From a virus, in the IMG/VR virus record IMGVR_UViG_3300038657_000098, positions 1 to 36,755 of that record: 36,755 nucleotides of DNA; one strand, given 5' to 3'. The notes beneath the pieces were generated by a model that was given only the letters and a program-made list of their open reading frames with translations, did no database searches and was not told the origin of the DNA. The number at the start of each line of letters is the position of its first letter. The stretch's first letter is position 1. Positions 7,455-14,172 of the stretch are shown here, one piece after another. A program made the translations under genes and the position numbers.

Positions 7455-7801
7455 TATAAATCTCCTTCTTTATAAGAAAGACTTAAATTTCTTTCAATGA
7501 TATTTAACCACTCTAATACGCTTCTGATTTCTTCTTCTTTGTTATCACTAGATAATTGTGCTAAGTCAGATATAAAGTCTGACATGCTATCATTAGTTGA
7601 TTTAGATATAATTAAATGCTCACCATCATTATCTACATTAAAAACATGTATCTCAGATTCTGCAAAGCATGAGTTGTCATCATAAGCACTAATTATGTCA
7701 GTAATATACTCTATAACATCTTGTATTGTTTCTAAGTGATTACTGTTCTCTTCATCAGTATCCCAATTTATATTAACTAAGTAACTGTTTTCTATTGTCA
7801 T
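7454..7801 (-). CDS. First gene of the leftward erf operon, unknown function
   Basis: This acidic protein has about 115 residues and no recognised family. It looks helical in its C-terminal half (SDFISDLAQLSS, VLEWLNIIERNL). Two in-frame ATGs exist, at 7807 and 7801. AGAGAG abuts the first and is six bases from the second, so I prefer 7801. The promoter at 7833-7861 and its palindrome lie directly upstream. The gene is therefore the first one exposed to control by the neighbouring ribbon-helix-helix protein. Confidence 0.78.
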   Translation of the reverse strand: MTIENSYLVNINWDTDEENSNHLETIQDVIEYITDIISAYDDNSCFAESEIHVFNVDNDGEHLIISKSTNDSMSDFISDLAQLSSDNKEEEIRSVLEWLNIIERNLSLSYKEGDL

Positions 7802-7804
7802 TTT

Positions 7805-7821
7805 CATCTCTCTTGTTGCAT
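7805..7821 (-). promoter_or_regulatory. Shared leader motif ATGCAACAAGAGAGATG
   Basis: This 17-bp element includes the purine-rich ribosome-binding site of the operon. It is copied exactly at 6124-6140. Close variants occur before the gene at 15482 (TGCAACAAAAGAGAGAG), before the plus-strand gene at 8915 (ATGCAACAAAGACGGATG), and, split, before the gene at 14025 (TTGCAACAA, then AAGAGAGAAG). Confidence 0.7.
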
Positions 7822-7832
7822 CTTGTATTTTT

Positions 7833-7861
7833 ATATTAGAGCATCATGCTCTTACTGTCAA
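7833..7861 (-). promoter_or_regulatory. Sigma-70-type promoter of the erf operon, with operator
   Basis: On the minus strand, TTGACA (7861-7856) and TAATAT (7838-7833) are separated by exactly 17 bp. The spacer is mostly filled by the perfect palindrome described separately. The position just upstream of the first gene, plus a near-consensus -35, makes this the best promoter in the window. Confidence 0.85.
7838..7852. promoter_or_regulatory. Operator palindrome AGAGCATnATGCTCT
   Basis: Two perfect 7-bp arms around one central base lie between the -35 and -10 elements, an ideal repressor position. The adjacent upstream gene encodes a ribbon-helix-helix protein, so autoregulated or cross-regulated repression is inferred. 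An arm copy ATGCTCT occurs at 11501-11507 (with an imperfect partner) and at 15583-15589. Confidence 0.75.
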
Positions 7862-7869
7862 CACTTATT

Positions 7870-8019
7870 TTAAGATTTATATCTTTTTTTTAAAATAAGT
7901 CTTATTAACGCACTAACATTACCGTTCTGCGATAAATTAGCTTCTTCTTGTAACTTATCTAAAATAGGTACAGTTAAAGTTATTTTTCTTGCAACAGCTT
8001 CATCTTCTAGTTTTCTCAT
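7870..8019 (-). CDS. Ribbon-helix-helix (CopG/Arc-type) DNA-binding protein, 49 residues
   Basis: This short gene encodes 49 residues. It fits the ribbon-helix-helix pattern: a basic N-terminus, an alternating strand (ARKITLTVPILDKL, with K-I-T-L-T-V as the DNA-contacting ribbon), helix 1 (DKLQEEANLSQ), a turn with G33-N34, and helix 2 (VSALIRLILKKRYK). Length is right for an Arc/CopG-type dimer. AAGGAA lies seven bases before the ATG, and a strong promoter precedes it. Its stop is nine bases from the -35 of the next promoter, whose spacer contains a perfect palindrome. I infer that it is the repressor of that operon, though the sequence does not prove which site it binds. Confidence 0.82.
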   Translation of the reverse strand: MRKLEDEAVARKITLTVPILDKLQEEANLSQNGNVSALIRLILKKRYKS

Positions 8020-8046
8020 CTTGGTTCCTTTTTTGTTAATTAGATC

Positions 8047-8074
8047 ATTATATCATTGTGTTACAACAAGTCAA
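8047..8074 (-). promoter_or_regulatory. Promoter of the ribbon-helix-helix gene
   Basis: On the minus strand, TTGACT (8074-8069) and a perfect TATAAT (8052-8047) are separated by 16 bp. The spacer includes an imperfect dyad (TTGTTGTAACACAA, overlapping the -35 side). The ATG at 8019 lies about 28 bases from the -10. Confidence 0.8.
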
Positions 8075-8093
8075 GACATTACAAATTTTAGAT

Positions 8094-8119
8094 AAAAAAA
8101 AGACGCAATAAGTGCGCCT
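8094..8119 (-). terminator. Rho-independent terminator of the 8141-8623 gene
   Basis: On the minus strand, AGGCGCA-CTTAT-TGCGTCT forms a 7-bp stem (one G-U pair) with a 5-base loop, followed by a run of seven T. It lies directly after the stop of the gene at 8141 and before the promoter of the next gene, so that gene is transcribed alone. Confidence 0.85.
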
Positions 8120-8140
8120 AATATTATAAAAACTATTTAA

Positions 8141-8623
8141 TTACCCCATCGTGTGTCTAGAAAGAAAATTCATCATTGATGTATGATTTTCAGCGGGTCT
8201 AAATGATGGTTGATGTGAAAAAGTGACGGGTCCAGGCGTCGGCATTTGCATAGGTGTTTGCATTCTCATTGATGCTTGTTGCGCCGATGCTTGTGATGCA
8301 GCTATAGATGCATGTATTGTATTTCTAGCATCAGCTCTAGCGTTTAATGGAGCTACTACAGCTTTAATTTCAGCATCAGATAATCCTTCTTTTTTTAAAC
8401 ATCTAACTATTTCTGCGTCTACAGATGCAGTCGCTATTCCGCCTACTACGCTTGCAGCAACAACACCAGCTGGCAGTGATCTAGTAATTGCTGTTGTAAC
8501 TACTCCAGCTGTCCCGCTCAATATATTAGCAGCTTGTTGATTTGTTTCTGCTCTGCCTTTGCAATATTGTGTACCTTCTACTTTTAATGCATCTAGTGCT
8601 GCTTGCTGTTCTTTTGTTGGCAT
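8141..8623 (-). CDS. Monocistronic Ala-rich protein of unknown function
   Basis: This 160-residue protein is not recognised. It has a helical N-terminus with one Cys (EGTQYCKGRAETNQQAANIL). A weakly hydrophobic Gly/Ala/Val stretch at about residues 38-68 could insert in or graze a membrane. A helical segment (LSDAEIKAVVAPLNARADA) follows, and then a low-complexity Ala/Ser/Gln run leads into a Met/Pro-rich tail (QTPMQMPTPGP). AAGGAA precedes the ATG. It has its own promoter and terminator, unusual in this compact genome. Composition is compatible with a minor virion protein or a host-directed early protein; neither is shown. Confidence 0.7.
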   Translation of the reverse strand: MPTKEQQAALDALKVEGTQYCKGRAETNQQAANILSGTAGVVTTAITRSLPAGVVAASVVGGIATASVDAEIVRCLKKEGLSDAEIKAVVAPLNARADARNTIHASIAASQASAQQASMRMQTPMQMPTPGPVTFSHQPSFRPAENHTSMMNFLSRHTMG

Positions 8624-8655
8624 ACTTATATTCCTTATTAATTTTAAGAAAAAAT

Positions 8656-8684
8656 ATGATATGTAATTAATGATTATGATTCAA
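8656..8684 (-). promoter_or_regulatory. Probable promoter of the 8141-8623 gene
   Basis: On the minus strand, TTGAAT (8684-8679) and TATCAT (8661-8656) are 17 bp apart, about 35 bases before the ATG at 8623. Each hexamer has a near-consensus core; in this AT-rich region such a match is only moderately significant. Confidence 0.5.
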
Positions 8685-8707
8685 TACTGTGGTTATAACT
8701 AGTTATG

Positions 8708-8872
8708 CTAGAAGCAGAATAGTAGAACAACTTCTAGCAAAACTAATCCTGCCTGTGCGGCAGTTAAAGATAATAAACAATCAATAGGAGTAGAAGAAAT
8801 ATTATCAAATGTATTGTAATCTGTTTTTATATTAAAAACAAACATTAATATAGTTAGACAATAGCTGAGCAT
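8708..8872 (-). CDS. Possible small membrane protein (doubtful)
   Basis: A 54-residue frame from ATG 8872 has a hydrophobic N-terminus (LTILMFVFNI) and a hydrophobic C-terminus (LTAAQAGLVLLEVVLLFCF) around a polar middle, so it could be a two-span peptide. The frame can be extended to a TTG at 8932, but neither start has a Shine-Dalgarno sequence. The first base of a divergent gene lies only 43 bases away. It may be real, since it fills an otherwise empty 280-base gap, but evidence is weak. Confidence 0.3.
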   Translation of the reverse strand: MLSYCLTILMFVFNIKTDYNTFDNISSTPIDCLLSLTAAQAGLVLLEVVLLFCF

Positions 8873-8914
8873 AATGATACTATAATTGCATGCAACAAAG
8901 ACGGATGAAACAGC

Positions 8915-9220
8915 ATGACAAAAAAGAAACAAAAACTATCAGATAGAAATTTATATGACTACTTATTACACGTAGCTTTGAATTTAGAGTATAAATCAAA
9001 CCCTGAAATATTTTATTATAAACTAACTCACGATGATGTTTGCGAAGATTTAGAAGTATCAAGCACTACAGCGGTTAGAATGAGACAAACTGGGATAGAT
9101 TTAAATATATTTTATAAAAAACTAAAAGAAGGCATAAGAATTATCTTTACTGTAGACGCTGAAAGAGTAAAAGAATTAATACATGAGTTAGAAGTTAAAT
9201 GGGGAAGAAAAGATGCTTAG
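8915..9220 (+). CDS. Winged-helix DNA-binding protein, paralogue of the next gene
   Basis: The protein has 101 residues. It shows a helix-turn-helix with a following wing: LTHDDVCEDLEVSSTTAVRMRQTGIDLNIFYKKLKEGIRIIFTVD. The pattern (E/D)VxxDLxVSSxTxxxMxQxxID...V.....F/YxVD is shared with the protein at 9213, so the two arose by tandem duplication. A basic N-terminus (MTKKKQKL) precedes it. The leader contains a variant of the ATGCAACAA-purine motif. A regulatory role is inferred from the fold; the similar wing module at the N-terminus of the initiator (11659) suggests common ancestry. Confidence 0.75.
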   Translation: MTKKKQKLSDRNLYDYLLHVALNLEYKSNPEIFYYKLTHDDVCEDLEVSSTTAVRMRQTGIDLNIFYKKLKEGIRIIFTVDAERVKELIHELEVKWGRKDA

Positions 9221-9521
9221 AGATAAAACAGAGCTTGCAAATAATATTAAATTTAAAATTATTAACTATCTTTATCGCAAAGCAGAAGAAATAAATGATG
9301 AAAGTTTTATCTATAAGAGAACAACTGAAGAAGTTATAGCAGATTTAAATGTGTCAAGCGCTACAGTTGCAAAGATGATACAGTTTGCTATTGATAAAAA
9401 GATCTTACACTCAAAAGAAAAAGTTGGAGTCAAAACTATTTATCAAGTAGATATAAAGAAAGCTAAATCTATGTTGATAGATCTCTGCAAAGATCAAGCA
9501 GAGGTTACACATGAAAATTAA
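9213..9521 (+). CDS. Winged-helix DNA-binding protein, tandem paralogue
   Basis: The protein has 102 residues, with the HTH and wing at about residues 33-80 (TTEEVIADLNVSSATVAKMIQFAIDKKILHSKEKVGVKTIYQVD). The N-terminal helix (NNIKFKIINYLYRKAEEI) matches the preceding protein's YDYLLHVALNLEYK region. The gene overlaps the upstream stop by eight bases and overlaps the next gene by eleven. Four consecutive genes therefore form one tightly coupled unit. The two paralogues could form a heterodimer, which is a hypothesis. Confidence 0.78.
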   Translation: MLRDKTELANNIKFKIINYLYRKAEEINDESFIYKRTTEEVIADLNVSSATVAKMIQFAIDKKILHSKEKVGVKTIYQVDIKKAKSMLIDLCKDQAEVTHEN

Positions 9522-9717
9522 TAAAGAATTTATGAAGACAGCAGATAATATAATACTGCTTCTACTTGCAGCATTAATGTTTGCTAGTAAAAGCTTATAC
9601 TCAGCTGCTCTTTGTTTTTTGTATCTAGCTATAACAAAACAATATAAAGCTCTAAGCTATACAATAACATTTTGCATATGCGCTGCGTTAATTATGTATG
9701 TAAGAAATTATTATTAA
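9511..9717 (+). CDS. Small polytopic membrane protein
   Basis: The protein has 68 residues. After a short charged N-terminus it has two or three hydrophobic segments: about residues 13-35 (NIILLLLAALMFASKSLYSAALCFLYLAI) and 48-63 (YTITFCICAALIMYV). No family is recognised. It overlaps the winged-helix gene upstream by eleven bases, so it is translationally coupled to a DNA-binding protein. Small membrane proteins in such early units often act on the host envelope, but that is a guess here. Confidence 0.62.
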   Translation: MKINKEFMKTADNIILLLLAALMFASKSLYSAALCFLYLAITKQYKALSYTITFCICAALIMYVRNYY

Positions 9718-9727
9718 TATTAAAAAA

Positions 9728-9931
9728 TTGATAAACTGGTATTACAAAAACGAAGATTATATAATTATTGTTATATGTTTTTTACATTTTACAACTGGTT
9801 ATACATGTGTTGATATTGCTATGTTTCTTGCAATAATAGCAACAAGAGATATTAATACTGTTAAAATTAGTTTTGTTATGCTGATAATTAGTTATTTATA
9901 TAATGACACATTTGTATTTTATTTTAAATAA
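9728..9931 (+). CDS. Small membrane protein with TTG start (moderate support)
   Basis: The 67-residue frame begins with TTG at 9728, ten bases after the preceding stop, without a clear Shine-Dalgarno sequence. Hydrophobic segments (DYIIIVICFLHFTTGY; DIAMFLAIIATR; TVKISFVMLIISYLY) resemble the topology of the preceding protein. The motif FLAI..TR/KQ followed by a hydrophobic span is shared, suggesting a diverged paralogue. A terminator-like hairpin follows directly, which supports it as the end of the unit. Confidence 0.5.
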   Translation: MINWYYKNEDYIIIVICFLHFTTGYTCVDIAMFLAIIATRDINTVKISFVMLIISYLYNDTFVFYFK

Positions 9932-9933
9932 CC

Positions 9934-9969
9934 TGCTATTATCGTAAAATTTCTAACACGATAACAGCA
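9934..9969. terminator. Bidirectional terminator-like hairpin between convergent genes
   Basis: TGCT-A-TTATCGT and ACGATAA-C-AGCA form an 11-bp stem with one A-C mismatch around a 12-base loop. It lies between the stops of the plus-strand membrane-protein unit and the minus-strand HExxH protein. T-runs are poor, so efficiency is uncertain. Confidence 0.6.
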
Positions 9970-9983
9970 AGTATTAAATAAAG

Positions 9984-11381
9984 TTATACAGTACTAACTA
10001 TAACTGTGTAGTAATCTTTTTCTTTCTCAACGACTTCCACTTTAAAATTAACTTTCAAGTAATCGGTCGGTTCAAATAAGTTACCAAAAGTTTCTAGTCT
10101 TGTAGAGCCACCCCCCGTCCCAGTTGGCACATATAAAGCCATAAACATTTGCACTTTACCTCGCAAACTTTTTCTAGTTAATGATAAGTAAATTGGATTA
10201 TCACCTTGCACAATTTTAACTAGATTTACATAACCAGATCTTGCTTTACTATCCACTGTTTGCACTTTATAAGTAGTTGGCTCATCAGTCTCAGGGGTGA
10301 ATAATGCTACTTGTTTTTCAAAGTACCATCCTTGATAATATTGTTGAACCGCTGTGATGTAAGCAGCAGAGTAAATGCTCATAAACGATGAGCCGTCACG
10401 GGACGATTGAAACTCACGTACTTTTTTCTTGCCTTTTTTGACCCAGGCATATCTGTTCGAGTGATTTAATGCAGTGATGCCATTGCCTTTTAAAATATGT
10501 CCAACTTCGTGCTTGCCAGTAGTCTTTAGCGTACTAGTTAATGAAGCAGAGTTACCGCCAGCATGATTGCGTTTGTCAGCTCCATTTTTAACAGTAACAT
10601 ATAATACTCTGTAACCAGTTGGAGTTGCAGGATACATCTTTTTGATTTTATTAGTAGCAATTGAACCATTAACTTTGCTGCGATTCATACCAGTGTTTAA
10701 AACTACAGTATTAAATTCCATGTGTACACGACCGTTCGACATATATTCATAAGCATCTCTAATAGCACGACCCAGACTTTTAAGTTGTGCATTACTAGCT
10801 CCACCTTTGTCTTTCCATTTAAGAGATCCGATATTTAATAAGTAGTTACCTTGTTTAACAGGCATAACTGGAGCATAAGTTATAGTGTCATCAATAACTT
10901 CTTCTTCAACTTCTTCAACTTCTTCAACTTCTTCTACTAGCTCTTCTTCACTGTCACTGTCTTCGTCTTCTGTCTCTTCTTCATCGCTAACATCATAGTC
11001 TTCATCTTCGTCTGATTCTTCATTACATAAGCAAGTGTCATCTAGTTCTGCTAATTCATCTTCAGCAACGCTTAATAAAGCCTGGAATGGAGTAAAGCTA
11101 ATAACATCAGATATTAACTCTTGTGATATTTTAAGCAGAGTAATTACGTTATAAATACGATATGCATTATCAGTATTATCAGCAACAGATTCTATAGCTT
11201 CTTTAATATCTAGTTTTTGTTGTTCATCTAAAAGTGCAAAGTGATTTAACGGCACGTATTCAAGCAATATTTGTGATGCTTGAATAAGCTCAATAGCATT
11301 AGAAGTGTTATCTGTGTTTGCTAACAATTCTAATGATGTATCAAGTAAGTAGTTAAGTTCTGAAAGTTTTTGATCTCTCAT
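9984..11381 (-). CDS. Putative metzincin-like metalloprotease with acidic linker
   Basis: The 465 residues show three parts. Residues 1-115 are helical and acidic. Residues 120-165 are a nearly pure Asp/Glu/Ser/Val tract including EEVEEVEEVEEE. Residues 178-465 look like a protease and a beta-rich tail. The tell-tale motif is H291-E-V-G-H295 followed by Gly299. H307 is a possible third ligand, further away than in the canonical HExxHxxGxxH. A Met-turn-like SSFMSIYS follows around M334, then VQQYYQGWYF, like the LGW segment after the Met-turn of gametolysin-type (M11/M6) proteases. The C-terminal strands (NPIYLSLTRKS, MFMALYVPTG) fit their beta-sandwich. GGAG precedes the ATG. There is no signal peptide, so action inside the cell or from the virion is likely. 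Substrate is unknown. Confidence 0.6.
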   Translation of the reverse strand: MRDQKLSELNYLLDTSLELLANTDNTSNAIELIQASQILLEYVPLNHFALLDEQQKLDIKEAIESVADNTDNAYRIYNVITLLKISQELISDVISFTPFQALLSVAEDELAELDDTCLCNEESDEDEDYDVSDEEETEDEDSDSEEELVEEVEEVEEVEEEVIDDTITYAPVMPVKQGNYLLNIGSLKWKDKGGASNAQLKSLGRAIRDAYEYMSNGRVHMEFNTVVLNTGMNRSKVNGSIATNKIKKMYPATPTGYRVLYVTVKNGADKRNHAGGNSASLTSTLKTTGKHEVGHILKGNGITALNHSNRYAWVKKGKKKVREFQSSRDGSSFMSIYSAAYITAVQQYYQGWYFEKQVALFTPETDEPTTYKVQTVDSKARSGYVNLVKIVQGDNPIYLSLTRKSLRGKVQMFMALYVPTGTGGGSTRLETFGNLFEPTDYLKVNFKVEVVEKEKDYYTVIVSTV

Positions 11382-11467
11382 CTGTGCTCCAAATTTATAA
11401 GATATAAATAGAGTAGATGATTTATGTTTGATTTGAAAATTGAGGTGTGAGTTTTAGGGGTAAATAG

Positions 11468-11487
11468 TTCTCTCTAGATAGAGAGAA
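11468..11487. promoter_or_regulatory. Perfect dyad TTCTCTCTA-ga-TAGAGAGAA
   Basis: Two 9-bp arms are separated by two bases, the geometry of a dimeric repressor or initiator site. The arm TAGAGAGA is related to the purine leader motif used elsewhere in this genome. It lies between the divergent genes and could control either or both. Confidence 0.7.
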
Positions 11488-11491
11488 AAGC

Positions 11492-11507
11492 GAGCAGTCC
11501 ATGCTCT
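11492..11507. promoter_or_regulatory. Hairpin GAGCA-gtcca-TGCTC containing operator half-sites
   Basis: GAGCA (11492-11496) and TGCTC (11502-11506) pair around five bases. The right half ATGCTCT (11501-11507) is identical to one arm of the 7838-7852 operator, and the left half (CGAGCA) matches the other arm imperfectly. This suggests a second, weaker site for the same regulator, in the leader of the initiator gene. Confidence 0.5.
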
Positions 11508-11590
11508 TTCTGACTTTTCCTCTTACATTTGACTAGACTTTCGTCTTAGCTTCTTGTAAGATAATCTGATGTAGTTAAAAGAAAACTTCA

Positions 11591-11630
11591 AACCCTTTCT
11601 TTTAACAGGTTATCAACCCTTTGCTTTAAC
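11591..11630 (+). repeat. Iteron-like direct repeats AACCCTTTnnTTTAAC x2
   Basis: Copies at 11591-11606 and 11615-11630 match at 14 of 16 positions with a 24-bp period, just before the ribosome-binding site of the initiator gene. Direct repeats of this kind are typical binding sites for replication initiators. Confidence 0.6.
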
Positions 11631-11658
11631 CGGCAACATTAAGAACAGGAGTTCGTTA

Positions 11659-13203
11659 ATGAGAGACAATCTTAACAAGACTATAGATCACAGTCAACAA
11701 AAATATAGCGAATGTCTTACAAAATCTCAAATTAACTTAGCTGTCATTATAAAAGAGACTATTGGAAGCGGTAATTGTTTTTACAAATCGATAGCTGAGA
11801 TATCAAGACAGGCTTCATATAAAGAAACAGCAATTAGAAAAGCTATTAAATACTTTATTTCTATCGGTGTTCTAACTAAAGATATGAATGCTACTAAAGT
11901 CAGTACTACTTACACAGTAGATAAAGACATATTTAATTCTATAGTTTCAGCTAATAAAATTTCAACTCCAACCAGAGCTATGAGATTTAAAGCTGGCTCT
12001 GTAATTAACAAGTTCTTAAAGTACACAGATATAAAAAGAATTGACCAAACAGTGTTAAAAACATTAATGGTCTCTGCTAACAGATTTGGAACATCTAAGT
12101 TAACTTCAAAACAAATAGCTAGCAAATGTGGTTTTAGTTCAAGACATGTTGAGACAGCATTAAAAAGCTTAGCTAAGCAAAACATAATCTCTTCACAGAT
12201 AGTATTTAGAAAAGCAGAAGAAACAACACACTCTGTTAATGCTCGCATAATAACTAACCATATTCAAAACACTAAGACGAAAAACTTAAAAGAGATATAT
12301 TCTAACAAAGTTAACGATCTTATTTTTGCATCTAGAAAAGAAGAAAACGAGGGACGAACGGAAGAAAACGATACCCCTTATAGTAATAATTATTATTTAC
12401 ATAATAATTACGTTAAGAAACCCGTTATTTTAGATAAAGAAAACAAGAAAGAATCTCAAGAACTAACAACTGTTGTTCAGCAAGAGAATATTAAAACTGA
12501 TAAACCTAAGACAGAATACAAACAGTATCATTCAAATAACTTTAAAAAAGACAGAATAACAACGACAGTTATTTATTTTGGCTCTAATACTGAGAAAGAG
12601 AAAGAAACACAATCCTTATTGCATAGCTTGATGAGGCAGAACTTAATAACTCATACAGCTAAAAACAAATCTATTGAACAGCTAATGAAAGAGGGTTTGT
12701 TTTATATTGACAGCATGAAAAATAACATGACAGAAGGTAAAGCACTAAGTATATTTCTAAATCTATTACAAAAAAAAGATGAAAAGAAAAGCTGGAAGAT
12801 GCCAGTAGGCTTACAAGTTAATCTTTCTAAAACAGCATTACAACGTGAAGAAGCATACAAAAAACAAAAAGCTGAAATAGAAGCAAACTTTAATGCACAG
12901 CAAGAACGTCAGAAGAACTCTAAAGACATTAAGACATTAAAGACATCAAACGATGAGGTATCTTCTACGAACAACATTGTTAGCAAACCAGAGATTATAA
13001 CTAGAACTCTAGAGGCTAACAGTGAGAGTCGTGATTTTGATATTAATGCTCCAAGGATTCTTAGTCGTGAAGAGCAGTTAAGACAGATCAACTCAATGAT
13101 GGATGGGCTTCCAGCTAAATCAGCTATTGGTATATTGCAAAAGAATAGAATGATAAACCCTTTAATCTTAAATGAGGTTTTACAATCAAAGGGTCTAAGT
13201 TGA
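11659..13203 (+). CDS. Candidate replication initiator with two winged-helix domains
   Basis: The 514 residues begin with two related winged-helix modules. The first covers about residues 20-98 (KSIAEISRQASYKETAIRKAIKYFISIGVLTKD...STTYTVDKDIF). The second covers about 118-200 (SKQIASKCGFSSRHVETALKSLAKQNIISSQIVFRKAE). The middle (210-310) is polar and probably disordered. A helical part (about 320-390, LMRQNLITHTAKNKSIEQLMKEGLFYIDSMK) and a conserved-looking C-terminal end (EEQLRQINSMMDGLPAKSAIGILQKN) follow. Plasmid and phage initiators or helicase loaders often have this two-winged-helix plus disordered layout. The direct repeats upstream support an origin-binding role. AGGAG is seven bases before the ATG. 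There is no polymerase, primase or helicase motif. The assignment is by architecture and context, not by a specific family. Confidence 0.6.
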   Translation: MRDNLNKTIDHSQQKYSECLTKSQINLAVIIKETIGSGNCFYKSIAEISRQASYKETAIRKAIKYFISIGVLTKDMNATKVSTTYTVDKDIFNSIVSANKISTPTRAMRFKAGSVINKFLKYTDIKRIDQTVLKTLMVSANRFGTSKLTSKQIASKCGFSSRHVETALKSLAKQNIISSQIVFRKAEETTHSVNARIITNHIQNTKTKNLKEIYSNKVNDLIFASRKEENEGRTEENDTPYSNNYYLHNNYVKKPVILDKENKKESQELTTVVQQENIKTDKPKTEYKQYHSNNFKKDRITTTVIYFGSNTEKEKETQSLLHSLMRQNLITHTAKNKSIEQLMKEGLFYIDSMKNNMTEGKALSIFLNLLQKKDEKKSWKMPVGLQVNLSKTALQREEAYKKQKAEIEANFNAQQERQKNSKDIKTLKTSNDEVSSTNNIVSKPEIITRTLEANSESRDFDINAPRILSREEQLRQINSMMDGLPAKSAIGILQKNRMINPLILNEVLQSKGLS

Positions 13204-13209
13204 TTTTAA

Positions 13210-14025
13210 TTAATTTTTATGACTATTTCTAATAACTGAATCAAAAAAACTAAATTCTTCCATGTGATTTTTTTCAAAGAAACTTTCTATTGCTGCTTTA
13301 TCTGATTCAAAGAAAGCTTTAGTAAAATTATAATCAATAGATCTATAGCAAGGATTTTTACTAAGATCATAGATTACTGTATATATTTTATGATAAATTT
13401 TTATCTCGTTAAGGTTTTTAACGTCATATATTCTGTACTCTACACAATCACATATTTTGATTACATTATCATCTAAATCCTTATCCTCATCATAATAAAC
13501 AATAACGTTATTTCTTTTAAAGTATGTGTTAAGTTTACCGACAAATTCTATATACCCCCTAAGGTCATCTTCGATATCTATGGGATGCATTTTTTTATAT
13601 GACTCAATTATCCATTTATCAAAAATATCTACGTTATTTATATATTTTATTGTTTGATTATTCTTTTTAATATCATCCATGGTAATTTCTAGATTACTAT
13701 TTTTGTATAACTCTTCAGCAAGAGCGTCATCTCCAAAAAAATCAATAGTTCCATTAATTGAGCTATAAGCGTCATATTTAGAAACAGAACCATCTTCTAT
13801 TGTTTTTGACGTCTTTTTTTCACATACAAAATATCCATCTATAGACTTATATAAAAAAAATATTACACAAAAAAAATCTTTTGTATCAAAATCTATTGCA
13901 TAACCTATTAAAGATCCTGTAAATTTTAAATCTCTATCATTATCCATTTGGAAAACATATTGATATGGATTATTTTTTTCTTTAACTTTTGTATGTTCGA
14001 ACATTATTTTTAATTGTTCTTTCAT
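13210..14025 (-). CDS. Conserved unknown protein, larger member of a two-gene family
   Basis: I choose the ATG at 14025 (271 residues), preceded by AGAGAGAAG; a TTG at 14046 would add seven residues. The N-terminal 105 residues match the protein at 15102-15482. Both have FxGxLIGYAI, an aromatic-rich strand ending in GxYFVCE or GNYVCTE, then Y-DA or YARA, SIN/SIEE, (I/T)xFFGxDxLAExLYxxxxI. I recall similar GxYVCE...FFG...LAKELY proteins in bacteria and plasmids with no known activity. The other 165 residues (including YRIYDVKNLNEIKIYHKIYTVIYDL) are unique to this copy. The gene converges on the initiator gene, with six bases between stops. Confidence 0.72.
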   Translation of the reverse strand: MKEQLKIMFEHTKVKEKNNPYQYVFQMDNDRDLKFTGSLIGYAIDFDTKDFFCVIFFLYKSIDGYFVCEKKTSKTIEDGSVSKYDAYSSINGTIDFFGDDALAEELYKNSNLEITMDDIKKNNQTIKYINNVDIFDKWIIESYKKMHPIDIEDDLRGYIEFVGKLNTYFKRNNVIVYYDEDKDLDDNVIKICDCVEYRIYDVKNLNEIKIYHKIYTVIYDLSKNPCYRSIDYNFTKAFFESDKAAIESFFEKNHMEEFSFFDSVIRNSHKN

Positions 14026-14172
14026 ATCTTCTCTCTTGTTAATCAACTAATTGTTGCAAGATAATTGTATCATGATAAGATTAATTATTAATCAATAAAA
14101 CAACAAAATAAGATGGATAAAACTTTAAATATGCTATTATTAAATAAGTCTTTAAATTTTGAGGGTTATCAA

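Larger units (their letters stand above)
11382..11658. promoter_or_regulatory. Divergent regulatory and possible origin region upstream of the initiator gene
   Basis: This 277-bp gap separates the metzincin-like gene (minus) from the initiator gene (plus). It holds a perfect 9-bp dyad, a short hairpin with operator half-sites, and two iteron-like direct repeats (each listed separately). I see TTGACT at 11539-11544, but no -10 at good spacing, so the promoter is not assigned. The concentration of repeats before an initiator gene is what a replication origin would look like. Confidence 0.5.

Noticed and set aside
8880-9062. 60-residue minus-strand frame overlapping the 8915 gene
   Set aside because: Antisense to a supported winged-helix gene and without a start signal.
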